Source: Pedobacter psychrotolerans
Lineage (GTDB): Bacteria; Bacteroidota; Bacteroidia; Sphingobacteriales; Sphingobacteriaceae
Reading direction: 5' to 3'
Assembly: GCF_004340665.1 (NCBI RefSeq)
Contig: NZ_SLWO01000001.1
Location: 1 to 64,000 of the forward strand
DNA: 64,000 nucleotides
The position numbers and the translations under genes were made by a program. Positions within the stretch are counted from its first letter, which is position 1; each line of letters starts with the position of its first letter. Below, in pieces: positions 46,210-56,529 of this stretch. The notes below the pieces were generated by a model. It searched no databases and had not been told where the DNA came from. It worked only from the letters and a program-made list of their open reading frames with translations.

Positions 46210-47925
46210 ATGAAACATATAAAATATATTTTCTTTTCCATATTGATTTTAAGTAGCGTATCCTGCAAAAAGGATTTTCTTTCGCTAAACCCACAGGCTG
46301 AGCTTACAGCAGAACAATTAACCACCCAGGATGGGGTAGAGGGACTACTGCTTGGTGCATATGGTTTACTTAATGGTAATATCAATGGTACCTGGGGTAA
46401 TTATGGCGCAGCTCCGAGCCAATGGCTGTTTGGTGAAGTAGCCTCTGATAATGCCCACAAGGGGAGTAGTAATGGCGATCAACCCCCTATGAATGCGATC
46501 GAGCAACATTCGCCTACCAGCACAAATGATAACCTTTCTAATATGTATGACAGGTGTTTTGAAGGTGTTCAGCGCTGCAACAATACTTTAAAAGTACTTG
46601 CAACGCTACAATCTGGAAGTGGTGCTACAAAGTTTTCGGATAGCAGAGCGAAAGAAATTCAGGGTGAAGCCAGGTTACTTAGGGCACATTATTATTTCTT
46701 TCTGGTTAGGGTTTTTAAAATGGTACCCTATGTTACCGAAACTTCAAACGGAGCAATCCTTCCAAATGATAAGGATATTTATCCAAATATCATTGAAGAT
46801 CTTCAGGCTGCAGTAGCAAACCTGGGCACCACAAAACCTAAAGGTCAAAAGGGCCGTATGGATAAATATGCCGCCCAGGCTTATCTTGGAAAAGTTTTAT
46901 TGTACCAAAAACGCTATGCTGAAGCTTATGCTCAACTTAATGCTGTAATTTCTGCTAAGGGAAGTTTGGTGGATATGCCTTATGCTGACAATTTTGATAT
47001 TACCAAAGAAGACGGACCGGAATCTATTGTAGCTGTTCAGCATTCAGTAGGTACAGATGGAACAGGTGGCGATAACGGTAATGTTGGTGATATGTTAAAC
47101 TTTCCTTATGGAGGTGTAACGCCAATTAATTGCTGTGGATTTTTTCAGCCAACTATTGATTTAGCCAATGCCTTTAAAGTGGATGCTTCAGGCTTACCAT
47201 TATTGGATGGCAGCTATCGTACTGATCCGTATACTTCCGATCTTAATTTAACCACAGCGCAAAAAGCTAGTTATCAGGTAGATCGTTCAATAGCATTTGA
47301 TCCGAGAATAGAATCCACAATCGGACGTCGTGGTGTACCATATCGCGATTGGGGAATTATGGCAGGTGATAGCTGGATCAGGGATGCGAGTAATGGCGGT
47401 CCGTTTGTTGCAGTGAAAAATTCAATTGAAGCTTCTCAGATTGCCTCTGGTACTGGCCCGGGTATGACTAACGTAACGGGTTTAAATGTAAATTTGATTC
47501 GTTTGAGTGATGTTTATTTAATGGCAGCCGAATGTGCTGTAGAAACGAATGACCTTACTACAGCGTTAACATTAGTGAACGCAGTGCGACTTCGGGCAGC
47601 AAAAATAGCCCCGACAACAATTAACGGTGCGCCTGCAGCAGCTTACAAAGTCAGCCCATATCCATCTTTTCCAAATGCCACTTATGCAAGGAATGCTGTT
47701 CGTTTTGAGCGCAGACTGGAACTGGCTATGGAAGGACACCGTTTCTTTGACCTGGTGCGTTGGGGAATTGCTAAACAAACACTTGAAAGTTATTTTGCTT
47801 TTGAAGGTAAGTATTTCAATTACCTTAATGGCATAACGATTGAATCAAGGGATGAATACTTTCCTTTGCCTCAGGATCAGATTGATAGAAGTAATGGAAT
47901 TTTAAAACAAAGTCCGGGCTACTAA
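46210..47925 (+). CDS. RagB/SusD family lipoprotein
   Basis: 571 residues. The lipobox SVSC places the lipidated cysteine at residue 19, followed by KKDFLSLNPQ. TPR-like helices follow, and the C-terminal RFERRLELAMEGHRFFDLVRWG is the SusD signature. It is a surface lid for the SusC transporter, 15 bases downstream of it. The next gene (GPH-type transporter) is convergent. Confidence 0.95.
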   Translation: MKHIKYIFFSILILSSVSCKKDFLSLNPQAELTAEQLTTQDGVEGLLLGAYGLLNGNINGTWGNYGAAPSQWLFGEVASDNAHKGSSNGDQPPMNAIEQHSPTSTNDNLSNMYDRCFEGVQRCNNTLKVLATLQSGSGATKFSDSRAKEIQGEARLLRAHYYFFLVRVFKMVPYVTETSNGAILPNDKDIYPNIIEDLQAAVANLGTTKPKGQKGRMDKYAAQAYLGKVLLYQKRYAEAYAQLNAVISAKGSLVDMPYADNFDITKEDGPESIVAVQHSVGTDGTGGDNGNVGDMLNFPYGGVTPINCCGFFQPTIDLANAFKVDASGLPLLDGSYRTDPYTSDLNLTTAQKASYQVDRSIAFDPRIESTIGRRGVPYRDWGIMAGDSWIRDASNGGPFVAVKNSIEASQIASGTGPGMTNVTGLNVNLIRLSDVYLMAAECAVETNDLTTALTLVNAVRLRAAKIAPTTINGAPAAAYKVSPYPSFPNATYARNAVRFERRLELAMEGHRFFDLVRWGIAKQTLESYFAFEGKYFNYLNGITIESRDEYFPLPQDQIDRSNGILKQSPGY

Positions 47926-47967
47926 TTAATTTAATATTCAGAGTTGGATAATTATTTAAGCTTTTAA

Positions 47968-48056
47968 CACCCCGGTCTGCGACCACCCCTCTGAAAGAGG
48001 GGAATTGCGATCGCCATTTCCTCCGATGCATCGGAGGGTGCCGAAAGGTTGGGGTG
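47968..48056. repeat. Structured dispersed repeat with 18-nt palindrome
   Basis: CACCCC at 47968-47973 pairs with GGGGTG at 48051-48056. Inside are CCCCTC/GAGGGG (47986-48002), then GCGATCGCC, then the perfect palindrome CCTCCGATGCATCGGAGG (48020-48037). The hairpin plus GCGATCGCC matches the block at 308-343. Confidence 0.7.
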
Positions 48057-48132
48057 GTTAAAAACAAAATAACTCGTTTAAGTAGTATTCTAATACATAT
48101 TATTAATCAAATTCGGGATAATATTAAAAAAC

Positions 48133-48162
48133 GCATGAAGCAAACTGTTTCATGCTTTTTTT
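48133..48162. terminator. Hairpin terminator after SusD gene
   Basis: GCATGAA at 48133-48139 and TTCATGC at 48149-48155, followed by T run. Confidence 0.65.
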
Positions 48163-48183
48163 ATACCTACTCATTTAAGCGTT

Positions 48184-49518
48184 TTATTTTTCTTCCTTAA
48201 ATCTGCTAAAGAATAAGAGCGCAAGCAAGCAAAGCCCGAATCCTACAATTCCATTCAAGCGAAGTCCAAAATCATTTCCCGGATCTTTCCCGTAAATCGT
48301 CAGCATGGCAAAAATAGCGATGCCTAATGTCTGACCTAACTTTACAAACAGGTATTTCACAGCGAAGAACATCCCTTCATGATTTTCGCCAGTTTCTATC
48401 GTGTCTTTTTGGGCAATCTCTGCTAAAATTGCATTGGGTAAAATTCCTAATGCTGCCAAAGGAAAGGATGCAGACAAAACCAAAAGGTAAATTTGCGTAT
48501 AGGGGCCAAAAGGAAGTTTTCCTAAAAAGTAAATGGTTACAAATATTAGACAAAGAATCCCAAAGCCAAGTAAGACTAATGGCTTTTTGCCGATTTTGGC
48601 TGAGCCAAAAGTGATCAATGGATAAAATAATAGTGATGCCATTACCATTGCAGCCATAAACTTGCCACCTTCTGATTCAGGTAAGCCAAGTAAAACCGTA
48701 CAGAAAAATAATAAGCCACTCGAAATAATGCTTAATGCGGTGTAAAAGGCAAAATCCGAAATTAAATAATATTTGAAATTCCTATTTTTAAAGGTGTTTT
48801 TAATCGCTGGCCAAAGCGGTACATGTGTCGGTTTCGCAACAGAGAAATCTTTTTCCTTAATGCAAAATATCGGCATCAACATCATCAATCCAGATAATAT
48901 ACAGAGGCCCCAAATGGCAATTTGTACAGCCTCACTTCGATCTGTAATGGCAAAATGCTGTTGAACCAGATCAGCAAAATTATTTGTACATGCCGAAAAG
49001 ATAATGCCAATTACAAATCCAACCTGCTGATAGCTGGATAATTTAACCTTTTGCTGCGGCGTGTTGGTTACTTCAGCAAGTAGCGCATTATAAGGAATGA
49101 TATAGGTGGTTACGGATATGAAAAATAAACAAAGCACAATGGTTAGCCACCAGGCGTTATGTAAACTTTCTACCTTTTCAATGGGATTAAAAACCAATCC
49201 ACAAAAAATGATGGAGGGCAAAATTGCCCATTTCATAAATGGCATCCGGCGGCCGTTTGGATTTTCGCTTCCATCACTTCGGCTTGCAATAAACGGATCA
49301 AATAAGGCATCAACCAATCTGCCCGATGCAGCAATGATGGATAAAATATTAAAAGCGCCAAAAAAAACAAGCTGTGGAACGAGGGGAGGTAATCCAGAAT
49401 TACTTGGCGGAAGATAGAAAAATGGAAGCATCACAATGATAATATTTGTCATGGTACTCCAACCAATCATGCCAGCCGCATAAGCAATTTCTTGTTTTAG
49501 TGAGAGCGTTTTATTCAT
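48184..49518 (-). CDS. MFS transporter, glycoside-pentoside-hexuronide (GPH) type
   Basis: 444 residues, 12 helices. N-terminal AYAAGMIGWSTMTNIIIVMLPFFYL and GRLVDALFDPFIASRSDGSENPNGRRMPFM are the MelB-like GPH signatures (the conserved Asp-rich loop between helices 2 and 3). These are cation-coupled sugar symporters. It may carry oligosaccharides taken up by the neighbouring SusC/SusD pair, although it is convergent with it. Confidence 0.88.
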   Translation of the reverse strand: MNKTLSLKQEIAYAAGMIGWSTMTNIIIVMLPFFYLPPSNSGLPPLVPQLVFFGAFNILSIIAASGRLVDALFDPFIASRSDGSENPNGRRMPFMKWAILPSIIFCGLVFNPIEKVESLHNAWWLTIVLCLFFISVTTYIIPYNALLAEVTNTPQQKVKLSSYQQVGFVIGIIFSACTNNFADLVQQHFAITDRSEAVQIAIWGLCILSGLMMLMPIFCIKEKDFSVAKPTHVPLWPAIKNTFKNRNFKYYLISDFAFYTALSIISSGLLFFCTVLLGLPESEGGKFMAAMVMASLLFYPLITFGSAKIGKKPLVLLGFGILCLIFVTIYFLGKLPFGPYTQIYLLVLSASFPLAALGILPNAILAEIAQKDTIETGENHEGMFFAVKYLFVKLGQTLGIAIFAMLTIYGKDPGNDFGLRLNGIVGFGLCLLALLFFSRFKEEK

Positions 49519-49708
49519 TAATTTGGTTAAATTGTTTTGTACAGCAAGGTCTTATTTTTAATTGGTAAAATCAGGCTCGCCTTTATTTTTTCTTTTCTAT
49601 TCTAATTTGGTCATGTGAACGGTATAACCACCCCCACCCGTGGACACCTAGAAGACGATATTAATGAAGAATCAAGTAAGGAATCGAATTCCCTACTTCA
49701 ATTGATCC

Positions 49709-51043
49709 CTACTTTTTAATCCACCTGGAAATGAAATAAATGATCATAAAACCTATAAAAATATATAATCCATTTAATGCAGCACCAGGATCATCTGCAT
49801 AAATGCTAAACGCCACAAAAGTATAGGCTGCAATAAATATAATAGGCAATACAGGATATAACGGAACAGTGTAAATGGATTTTTTGTCAAGATGTGCCGT
49901 CCGCTTTCTTAAGATAAAAATGGTTGCTGCCGAGCTGGCCATACTGATGCTTTCCAGAAAAATGGTATAATTTAAAATTTTATCGAAGGTTTTGGCGTAA
50001 AAAATAATAACCACAGCAATTAAAGTAAAAACAGTTAAGCTTAAGGTAATCACTTCGGTTTTCTGATTCATTTTACTGAAAATCTTTGGCAATGCTCCCT
50101 CTTCACCCATGGCAAACATTGCCCTTGGGTTGCTTAATAAATTTACGTTCACATAGCCCATTACTGAAACAAAAATAATAACAGAAAGCATCTTAAAACC
50201 AGCCGGACCAAATATTTTGGAAGCTAAAATGGCTGCAATACTCTCTGCAGATTTAAGTTCTTCAAAACCGATTACCTTTACATAAACATAGTTGATAATA
50301 AGATAAAGGGTTACAATAATGGTTAGTCCAATAATAATGGATCGTGGAATCACCTTTTTGGCTTCTTTTACCTCACCTCCAAAATTGATGGTTTGTGCAT
50401 AACCTGCATATGAAAAAGACACTGCAATTAAACACAATCCTAAGGCTTTTCCGTAATCTGTCCAGTTAGGCAAGGTGCCGGTTGCCGTTTTAAAAACAGG
50501 AACAATGGTTTGCGTTTGCGAACCAAAAAATAGGGCAGAGATGAGCAATAATATTAAACCAATTTTAACTACCGTTAATACATTTTGTGTTTTGGCACTT
50601 GCCTTTAAACCCAATAAATTGATAAAATAGAAAACCAAGATGGTCGTAATGGCAATAGCCACCCGATAAACATCTGTTTGCATATTGGCTGGTAAGATAA
50701 TCTTCCCTAAATATTCTGCACCAATGATAGAAATTGCCGCTACAGATGCAGCGCTGGAAATGATCACAATACAATTAATGGCAAATGCAATGGAAGGATG
50801 ATAAGCTGCAGAAAAGATTTTATAATATCCACCGGTAACGGGATATCTGGAACCAATTTCAGCGTAGGTAAGTGCGCCACAAAATGCCACGAAGCCACCA
50901 ATAAACCATGCGAGGTAGAAAAGTTCTGGGATCTGGGCTTTTGCCGCCACATTTACAGGTGTACGGAAAATCCCCATTCCAATCACTAAACTCACTACAA
51001 TCATGGATAAATCGAAGAGCGAAAGTTGCTTTTTAGGTTGCAT
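49709..51043 (-). CDS. APC family amino acid permease
   Basis: 444 residues, 12 helices. LVIGMGIFRTPVNVAAKA (about 17-34) is the APC helix 1 motif with the GxG break, and FCGALTYAEIGSRYPVTGGYYK is the second conserved segment. Members move amino acids or polyamines. It resembles the LAT-type subgroup. Nothing indicates the substrate. Confidence 0.88.
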   Translation of the reverse strand: MQPKKQLSLFDLSMIVVSLVIGMGIFRTPVNVAAKAQIPELFYLAWFIGGFVAFCGALTYAEIGSRYPVTGGYYKIFSAAYHPSIAFAINCIVIISSAASVAAISIIGAEYLGKIILPANMQTDVYRVAIAITTILVFYFINLLGLKASAKTQNVLTVVKIGLILLLISALFFGSQTQTIVPVFKTATGTLPNWTDYGKALGLCLIAVSFSYAGYAQTINFGGEVKEAKKVIPRSIIIGLTIIVTLYLIINYVYVKVIGFEELKSAESIAAILASKIFGPAGFKMLSVIIFVSVMGYVNVNLLSNPRAMFAMGEEGALPKIFSKMNQKTEVITLSLTVFTLIAVVIIFYAKTFDKILNYTIFLESISMASSAATIFILRKRTAHLDKKSIYTVPLYPVLPIIFIAAYTFVAFSIYADDPGAALNGLYIFIGFMIIYFISRWIKK

Positions 51044-51404
51044 TAAATCGGGTTTTAATATAAGACAACGAAGGTATGGAAATTATGCAAGAAGTTTCAG
51101 TTGGCAATTTGCAGTAGGTGATATTCCGTTTATACGTTCGGTAATTTAATGCTTCACCAATTCACGATAACCACTTTTGTTGAAATTTTCATTTGCTAGC
51201 TTCAAAGAATAAAACTATTATTGTATAATAATTTTTGCTATTCGATTTTTGAGAAATCATTACTTATGAATTTTCATCTATACGATATCAAATCATCCCA
51301 AACCTATTGTCATGTTGAACGTTAAAGCTTGCTCCGAACATCCCTCGGTATGGCTCCTTTGTGCAATCACGAAGTTCTATCAACCTGATAACAAATAAAA
51401 ATTT
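51044..51404. other. Gene-free divergent promoter interval
   Basis: AT-rich region between the APC permease and parE, which diverge. A partial repeat-like TTGTCATGTTGAACG occurs near 51308. I see no riboswitch, no open frame with support and no perfect TAnnTTTG box. Confidence 0.4.
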
Positions 51405-53273
51405 ATGGCAGAAGTAATTTATAACGACGACAGTATTCGCTCATTAGATTGGAAGGAACACATCAGATTACGGCCCGGTATGTACATCGGAAAGCTGGGT
51501 GATGGTTCTGCACAAGATGATGGAATTTATGTTTTGTTAAAAGAAATTGTAGATAACTCTATTGATGAGTTTGTGATGGGCACTGGAAAAACCATCGAAA
51601 TTGCAGTATCTGAGCAAAAAATTAATGTTCGTGATTACGGTCGTGGTATTCCATTAGGAAAAGTGATAGATTGTGTAAGTAAAATCAATACCGGTGGTAA
51701 ATATGATAGCAATGCCTTTCAGAAATCAGTAGGCTTAAATGGTGTTGGTACCAAAGCGGTAAATGCATTATCTACCATTTTTACCGTGCAATCTTACCGC
51801 GATGGTAAAACTAAAAAGGTAGAATTTTCGAAAGGGGAAATGGTAAGTGAGCAACCTATAATTGATACTACTCAGCGTAACGGTACAGCCATTACTTTTT
51901 ATCCTGATGAAACCATTTTTAGAAATTACCATTACATTCCGGATTTTGTAGAAAGTATGGTGTGGAACTATGTGTTTTTAAATACAGGTTTAACCATCAA
52001 TTTTAATAACCAAAAATATTTTTCTGAAAGAGGTCTTTACGATTTGCTTTCTAAATTTAATAAACCAGAAGAAATTCGCTATCCGATTATTCATATGGTT
52101 GGCCATGATATCGAAATTGCGATGACACATGGTCAGCAATATGGTGAAGATTACCATTCTTTTGTTAATGGACAACATACTACACAAGGTGGAACGCATC
52201 AGGCAGCATTTCGCGCTGCCGTAGTAAAAACCGTTCGGGAATTTTTTAAGAAAGAATTTGATGCTGCCGATGTTCGTTCATCAATCATAGCAGCCATTTC
52301 TATTCGGGTGCAGGAGCCTGTTTTCGAATCGCAGACAAAAACAAAGCTAGGTTCGCAGAATATGGGTCCCGAAGGGCCATCAGTAGCCACGTTTATTAAT
52401 GATTTCGTTAAAAAGGAATTAGACGATTATCTGCATAAAAATCCTGATGTGGCAGATGCACTTTTAAAACGCATTAACCAATCTGAACGGGAGCGTAAAG
52501 ATATTGCAGGGATCAAGAAGTTAGCGAACGACAGGGCTAAGAAAGCATCATTACACAACAAAAAGCTTCGTGATTGCAAGGTTCATTTCAATAGTACGCA
52601 TGAAAAACGTTATGAAACCACCTTATTTATTACGGAAGGTGATTCTGCATCTGGTTCCATCACCAAATCTCGGGATGTAGATTGCCAGGCTGTTTTTAGT
52701 TTAAAAGGTAAGCCGCTTAACTGTTATGAATTAACTAAGAAAGTGGTTTACGAAAATGAAGAATTTAATTTATTACAACATGCGCTAAACATAGAAGATG
52801 GGTTAGAAGGTTTGCATTACAATAATATCGTTATTGCCACTGATGCCGATGTAGACGGAATGCACATCCGTTTACTCATGATGACTTTTTTCCTTCAGTT
52901 TTTTCCTGATTTAGTAAAAGCAGGCCATGTTTATATATTACAAACCCCTCTGTTCAGGGTTCGAAATAAAAAAGAAACTATTTATTGTTATAGTGATGAA
53001 GAGCGTCGAAATGCCATTGCAAAATTAGGTAATAAGCCCGAAATCACTCGTTTTAAAGGATTGGGAGAGATTTCTCCTGATGAATTTGGTTTGTTTATTG
53101 GTAAAGATATCCGGCTGGATCCTGTTATTTTAAAAGATCAAACCATTAAAAGTTTGTTGGAATATTATATGGGAAAGAACACTCCCGACAGACAACAACA
53201 CATCATCAGAAATCTGCGTGTTGAAAAAGACGAGGTAGAAGAGGAACCTAAAATTATTGATGAAGTAGCATAA
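51405..53273 (+). CDS. parE: DNA topoisomerase IV subunit B
   Basis: 622 residues. The ATPase domain has [17 protein letters not shown] and [20 protein letters not shown] carries EGDSASGS and [23 protein letters not shown] near the C-terminus is typical. The short length and DADVDG tract fit ParE of Bacteroidota rather than GyrB. ParC is not adjacent in the window; the next gene is a histidine kinase. Confidence 0.95.
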   Translation: MAEVIYNDDSIRSLDWKEHIRLRPGMYIGKLGDGSAQDDGIYVLLKEIVDNSIDEFVMGTGKTIEIAVSEQKINVRDYGRGIPLGKVIDCVSKINTGGKYDSNAFQKSVGLNGVGTKAVNALSTIFTVQSYRDGKTKKVEFSKGEMVSEQPIIDTTQRNGTAITFYPDETIFRNYHYIPDFVESMVWNYVFLNTGLTINFNNQKYFSERGLYDLLSKFNKPEEIRYPIIHMVGHDIEIAMTHGQQYGEDYHSFVNGQHTTQGGTHQAAFRAAVVKTVREFFKKEFDAADVRSSIIAAISIRVQEPVFESQTKTKLGSQNMGPEGPSVATFINDFVKKELDDYLHKNPDVADALLKRINQSERERKDIAGIKKLANDRAKKASLHNKKLRDCKVHFNSTHEKRYETTLFITEGDSASGSITKSRDVDCQAVFSLKGKPLNCYELTKKVVYENEEFNLLQHALNIEDGLEGLHYNNIVIATDADVDGMHIRLLMMTFFLQFFPDLVKAGHVYILQTPLFRVRNKKETIYCYSDEERRNAIAKLGNKPEITRFKGLGEISPDEFGLFIGKDIRLDPVILKDQTIKSLLEYYMGKNTPDRQQHIIRNLRVEKDEVEEEPKIIDEVA

Positions 53274-53313
53274 AATTCGGCGTTGATGTAATCACAAAAT
53301 TAAATCGACGCAT

Positions 53314-55455
53314 TTGAAATCCATTAAAAGTTCAGCAAGAAAGTATTTAATAGTTGTATCCTCAATTTTAGTTCTTTTCGGTATAACGGTAGTTGTATTT
53401 GTAAATTTCTCAAATTTACCGCTGCTCAAATCGGTAGATAAAATTGTTCAGGTACAGTATGATTACGCTAATTTGGATAGCTGTATTTTTAAGCTTTACA
53501 ATGCAGAAAATAATTGCAGAATGTATATGGTGAGTAGGCAACGTACCTACTACAACCAGTTTGAGAAGGAGATTAAAGAAATCTCCTTCATTATGGATAC
53601 CATTAAGCAAAAGAACCAAAGCGAATATGCTTTTTTATCTAAAGACTTTAATGGGCTAATCAAACAGAAGCAAATTCGCACCAATCAATTTATAAAACTA
53701 AAAAGTCTCTGTGATAGCTTAATTAACTTCACAGCAAAGGTTAATCAGGAAGGAGAAAAATACCATCCGGAAACTAAGCTTTTCACGATGAGGCAGTTTA
53801 AAAATATCACGAGGATTGATACAATTAAACCCAGAATTACCACTTTACAAAAAAAGAGGTTTTTAAAACGAGTACTGGCTGCAATTAATGGTGATGGAAG
53901 TAATAAGGCAGATACTACTAAACCAACATTAGTCAAAACAACCATTTTAGCAGATACTTCTTCCCTAAATGTTGCCTATAATAAATTGCAGCTAAATGCT
54001 ATAAATGATTATTATCTAAGGCTTTATCTTGTTAATAACAAGCTTAAGAATAAAGAAAAGCAATTGCTTGATGTGAATCATCAGTTAATTTCTACCATTG
54101 TTAACGAGTTAAAAAAATATAAAGCTATTGAAAAGAAATATTACGCTTCCTTACAGCAAATATCTGATAAAACCACATTAGGTGCGGTAGAGAATTTAGA
54201 TAAGTTTACTAAAGTTTTGCTTGCCCTGGCCACTGGCTTATTAGTATTTGTTTTTTACATGATTTATCATTTTTACAAGAATGAAAAAGCACTAATTGCA
54301 AATAGCAATAAAACGGCATCTTACGCACTATCTAAAAGCCGTTTTCTGGCAAATATGAGTCATGAGATCCGTACACCCTTAAATTCTATTATTGGATTTT
54401 CAGAACAGCTAATACAGATTGATCTTAAAACAGAAGAAAAGGAACAAGTTGTAGCCATCAGAAATTCATCTATTATGCTCTTGGAAGTAGTGAATGATAT
54501 TCTTGATTTTTCAAAATATGAAACAGGTAAAGTGGTTTTAGAGGAAGTATCTTTTTCACCTTACACTGCAATAAGAGATGTATTTGATAGCATGAGTATT
54601 CAGGCTGCAAAAAAGAAAATAGGTTTCCATCTGAAGATGTCAGTAAATAAAGATACTTATATTCTGGGTGATCCCTTGCGTTTAAAGCAGGTGGTAATGA
54701 ACTTGTTAAGTAATGCAATTAAATTTACCTTAAATGGTGGTGTTACACTACAGGCCGAACTTACGCTAACAAATGGCACCCAGGCAAAACTTAAGGTAAA
54801 TATTATTGATACTGGTTTGGGGATAAAGCAAATAGATCAGGGAATTATTTTTGATGAGTTTGCTCAGGTTTACTATGCTTCTACAAAAGAAAGGCAACAG
54901 GGTACAGGACTTGGCTTGGCCATTTGCAAGAAAATAGTTGAATTTCAAGGTGGAACTATCGGTGTAATGAGTACGGAAGGCGAAGGATCAGTTTTCTCTT
55001 TTGAATTACCTTATCAAACCAGTGAAAAACCAATTTCTTTTGATACGCCAATCTCAGTATTACATCAAGAAACAACAGTACTGATTGGAAAACGAATTTT
55101 ATTGGCTGATGATAACATGTTAAATATCCTTCTTGCCAGTACCATCCTAAAAAAATATAATATCTTTTATGATGCGGTGTACAATGGCGAAGAAGCTTAT
55201 GAATTATTTCTCGAAAAAGAATATGATCTTATTTTAACGGATATACAAATGCCAAAAATGGGTGGGATAGAACTTACTCAAAAGATTAGAAATGAAAGCA
55301 ATGTTACCAAGCGAAGCATACCTATATTGGGGATAACGGCTAATGTTTTACAGGAAGACAGGCAGAAATACCTGGCATCTGGTATGAATGAATTGGTTCT
55401 TAAGCCATTTATGGAGCATGAATTACTGGAAAAGATTTTAAAATATATCCGATAA
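53314..55455 (+). CDS. Hybrid sensor histidine kinase / response regulator
   Basis: 713 residues with TTG start. Two membrane helices (about 13-31 and 302-321) enclose an extracytoplasmic sensor region. The HisKA motif FLANMSHEIRTPLN has phospho-acceptor His at 350; HATPase motifs NLLSNAIKFT, DTGLGI and GTGLGLAI follow; a C-terminal receiver (about 585-712) has the DDN acidic pair and DLILTDIQMPKMGG with Asp 643. The receiver implies a phosphorelay; partner genes are not adjacent. Confidence 0.92.
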   Translation: MKSIKSSARKYLIVVSSILVLFGITVVVFVNFSNLPLLKSVDKIVQVQYDYANLDSCIFKLYNAENNCRMYMVSRQRTYYNQFEKEIKEISFIMDTIKQKNQSEYAFLSKDFNGLIKQKQIRTNQFIKLKSLCDSLINFTAKVNQEGEKYHPETKLFTMRQFKNITRIDTIKPRITTLQKKRFLKRVLAAINGDGSNKADTTKPTLVKTTILADTSSLNVAYNKLQLNAINDYYLRLYLVNNKLKNKEKQLLDVNHQLISTIVNELKKYKAIEKKYYASLQQISDKTTLGAVENLDKFTKVLLALATGLLVFVFYMIYHFYKNEKALIANSNKTASYALSKSRFLANMSHEIRTPLNSIIGFSEQLIQIDLKTEEKEQVVAIRNSSIMLLEVVNDILDFSKYETGKVVLEEVSFSPYTAIRDVFDSMSIQAAKKKIGFHLKMSVNKDTYILGDPLRLKQVVMNLLSNAIKFTLNGGVTLQAELTLTNGTQAKLKVNIIDTGLGIKQIDQGIIFDEFAQVYYASTKERQQGTGLGLAICKKIVEFQGGTIGVMSTEGEGSVFSFELPYQTSEKPISFDTPISVLHQETTVLIGKRILLADDNMLNILLASTILKKYNIFYDAVYNGEEAYELFLEKEYDLILTDIQMPKMGGIELTQKIRNESNVTKRSIPILGITANVLQEDRQKYLASGMNELVLKPFMEHELLEKILKYIR

Positions 55456-55498
55456 CATTCTTTTAAAAAGCTATCGGATTTTAACAAACCAATTTTAA

Positions 55499-56521
55499 TT
55501 ATTTGTCTGGCGCGTGAATAGTTTCTTCCGGATGTTGCGGAGGAAGAACATCCACATGTTTCTCTACAATGGTGATTTTTGTAAACACAGCATACTTGCT
55601 CGGAGCGATTCCACCATCATATTTCTCAGCATATGCCTGAGTAAATTCAGCACCGAAATATAAAATTATCGAAGTATAATAAATCCAGAGTAAGATTACA
55701 ATAATGGAACTGGCTGCACCAAAAGCAGAACCTGGGTTGCCTTTTTCAATGTAAATTCCAATTAAATATTTACCTAAACTAAAAAGTAAAGCGGTAAATA
55801 GTGCACCAATAATAGCCGATTTCCACTTTATAACCACATCTGGCAGCACTTTAAATATTACTGTAAATACTGCGGTAACGGCAGCCAGAGTAATTACATT
55901 ATTTAAGATGTAAATGATCAATGCCATGGTATCATCGGCAACAGGAATCACTACGTCAATTTCACTTTTAGAAAGTAAGGATATTAATTTATCTCCAAGG
56001 CCAACCACCACACTATTAATTACGAGTGATACCAATAGCAAAAATCCCATAGAAACAATAAGTGAAAAAGATAGCAACCTATTGGTTAACATTTTCAACC
56101 ATCCCTTTTTGGGAATTGCTTTCACTTTCCAGATCATATTGATGCTATCCTGAATTTCAATAAAAATAGCAGTAGAACCAATAATAAGTGTTGCAATACC
56201 AATAATTAAACCGATTGTAGATTGACCAGATTTAGTTGAATGCTCTACAAATCCTTGAATTTGAACCGCCGCATCTGAACCTACCATATCGGTAACCTGT
56301 GCGAAGAACTTATTTCGTGTTTCTGTATTGCTTTTATCGCCTAAAAATAGCGTAGCGGCAGAAAGTATGATGATAATTAGTGGTGTGAGCGAGAAGATCG
56401 TATAATAGGCCAACGCTGCACTCAGTTTCATCACCCGATCTTCAACAAATCCCTTTCCTGCAGCAATAAATAAATGGTATAGAGCGATAAAAAACTTCCT
56501 GATCTTGCTAACTAACTTCAT
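55499..56521 (-). CDS. YihY/BrkB family membrane protein
   Basis: 340 residues with six membrane helices (LSAALAYYTIFSLTPLIIIILSA first). GKYLIGIYIEKGNPGSAFGAASSIIVILLWIYYTSIILYFGAEFTQAYA matches the conserved C-terminal half of the YihY family. Its role in the inner membrane is uncertain; it has been called ribonuclease BN in error. A polar tail ends the protein. Confidence 0.9.
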   Translation of the reverse strand: MKLVSKIRKFFIALYHLFIAAGKGFVEDRVMKLSAALAYYTIFSLTPLIIIILSAATLFLGDKSNTETRNKFFAQVTDMVGSDAAVQIQGFVEHSTKSGQSTIGLIIGIATLIIGSTAIFIEIQDSINMIWKVKAIPKKGWLKMLTNRLLSFSLIVSMGFLLLVSLVINSVVVGLGDKLISLLSKSEIDVVIPVADDTMALIIYILNNVITLAAVTAVFTVIFKVLPDVVIKWKSAIIGALFTALLFSLGKYLIGIYIEKGNPGSAFGAASSIIVILLWIYYTSIILYFGAEFTQAYAEKYDGGIAPSKYAVFTKITIVEKHVDVLPPQHPEETIHAPDK

Positions 56522-56529
56522 TCGAATAA

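Noticed and set aside
55998..56060. Ribonuclease BN assignment for the YihY protein
   Set aside because: The old label rests on mis-annotation; the sequence is a membrane protein without nuclease motifs.
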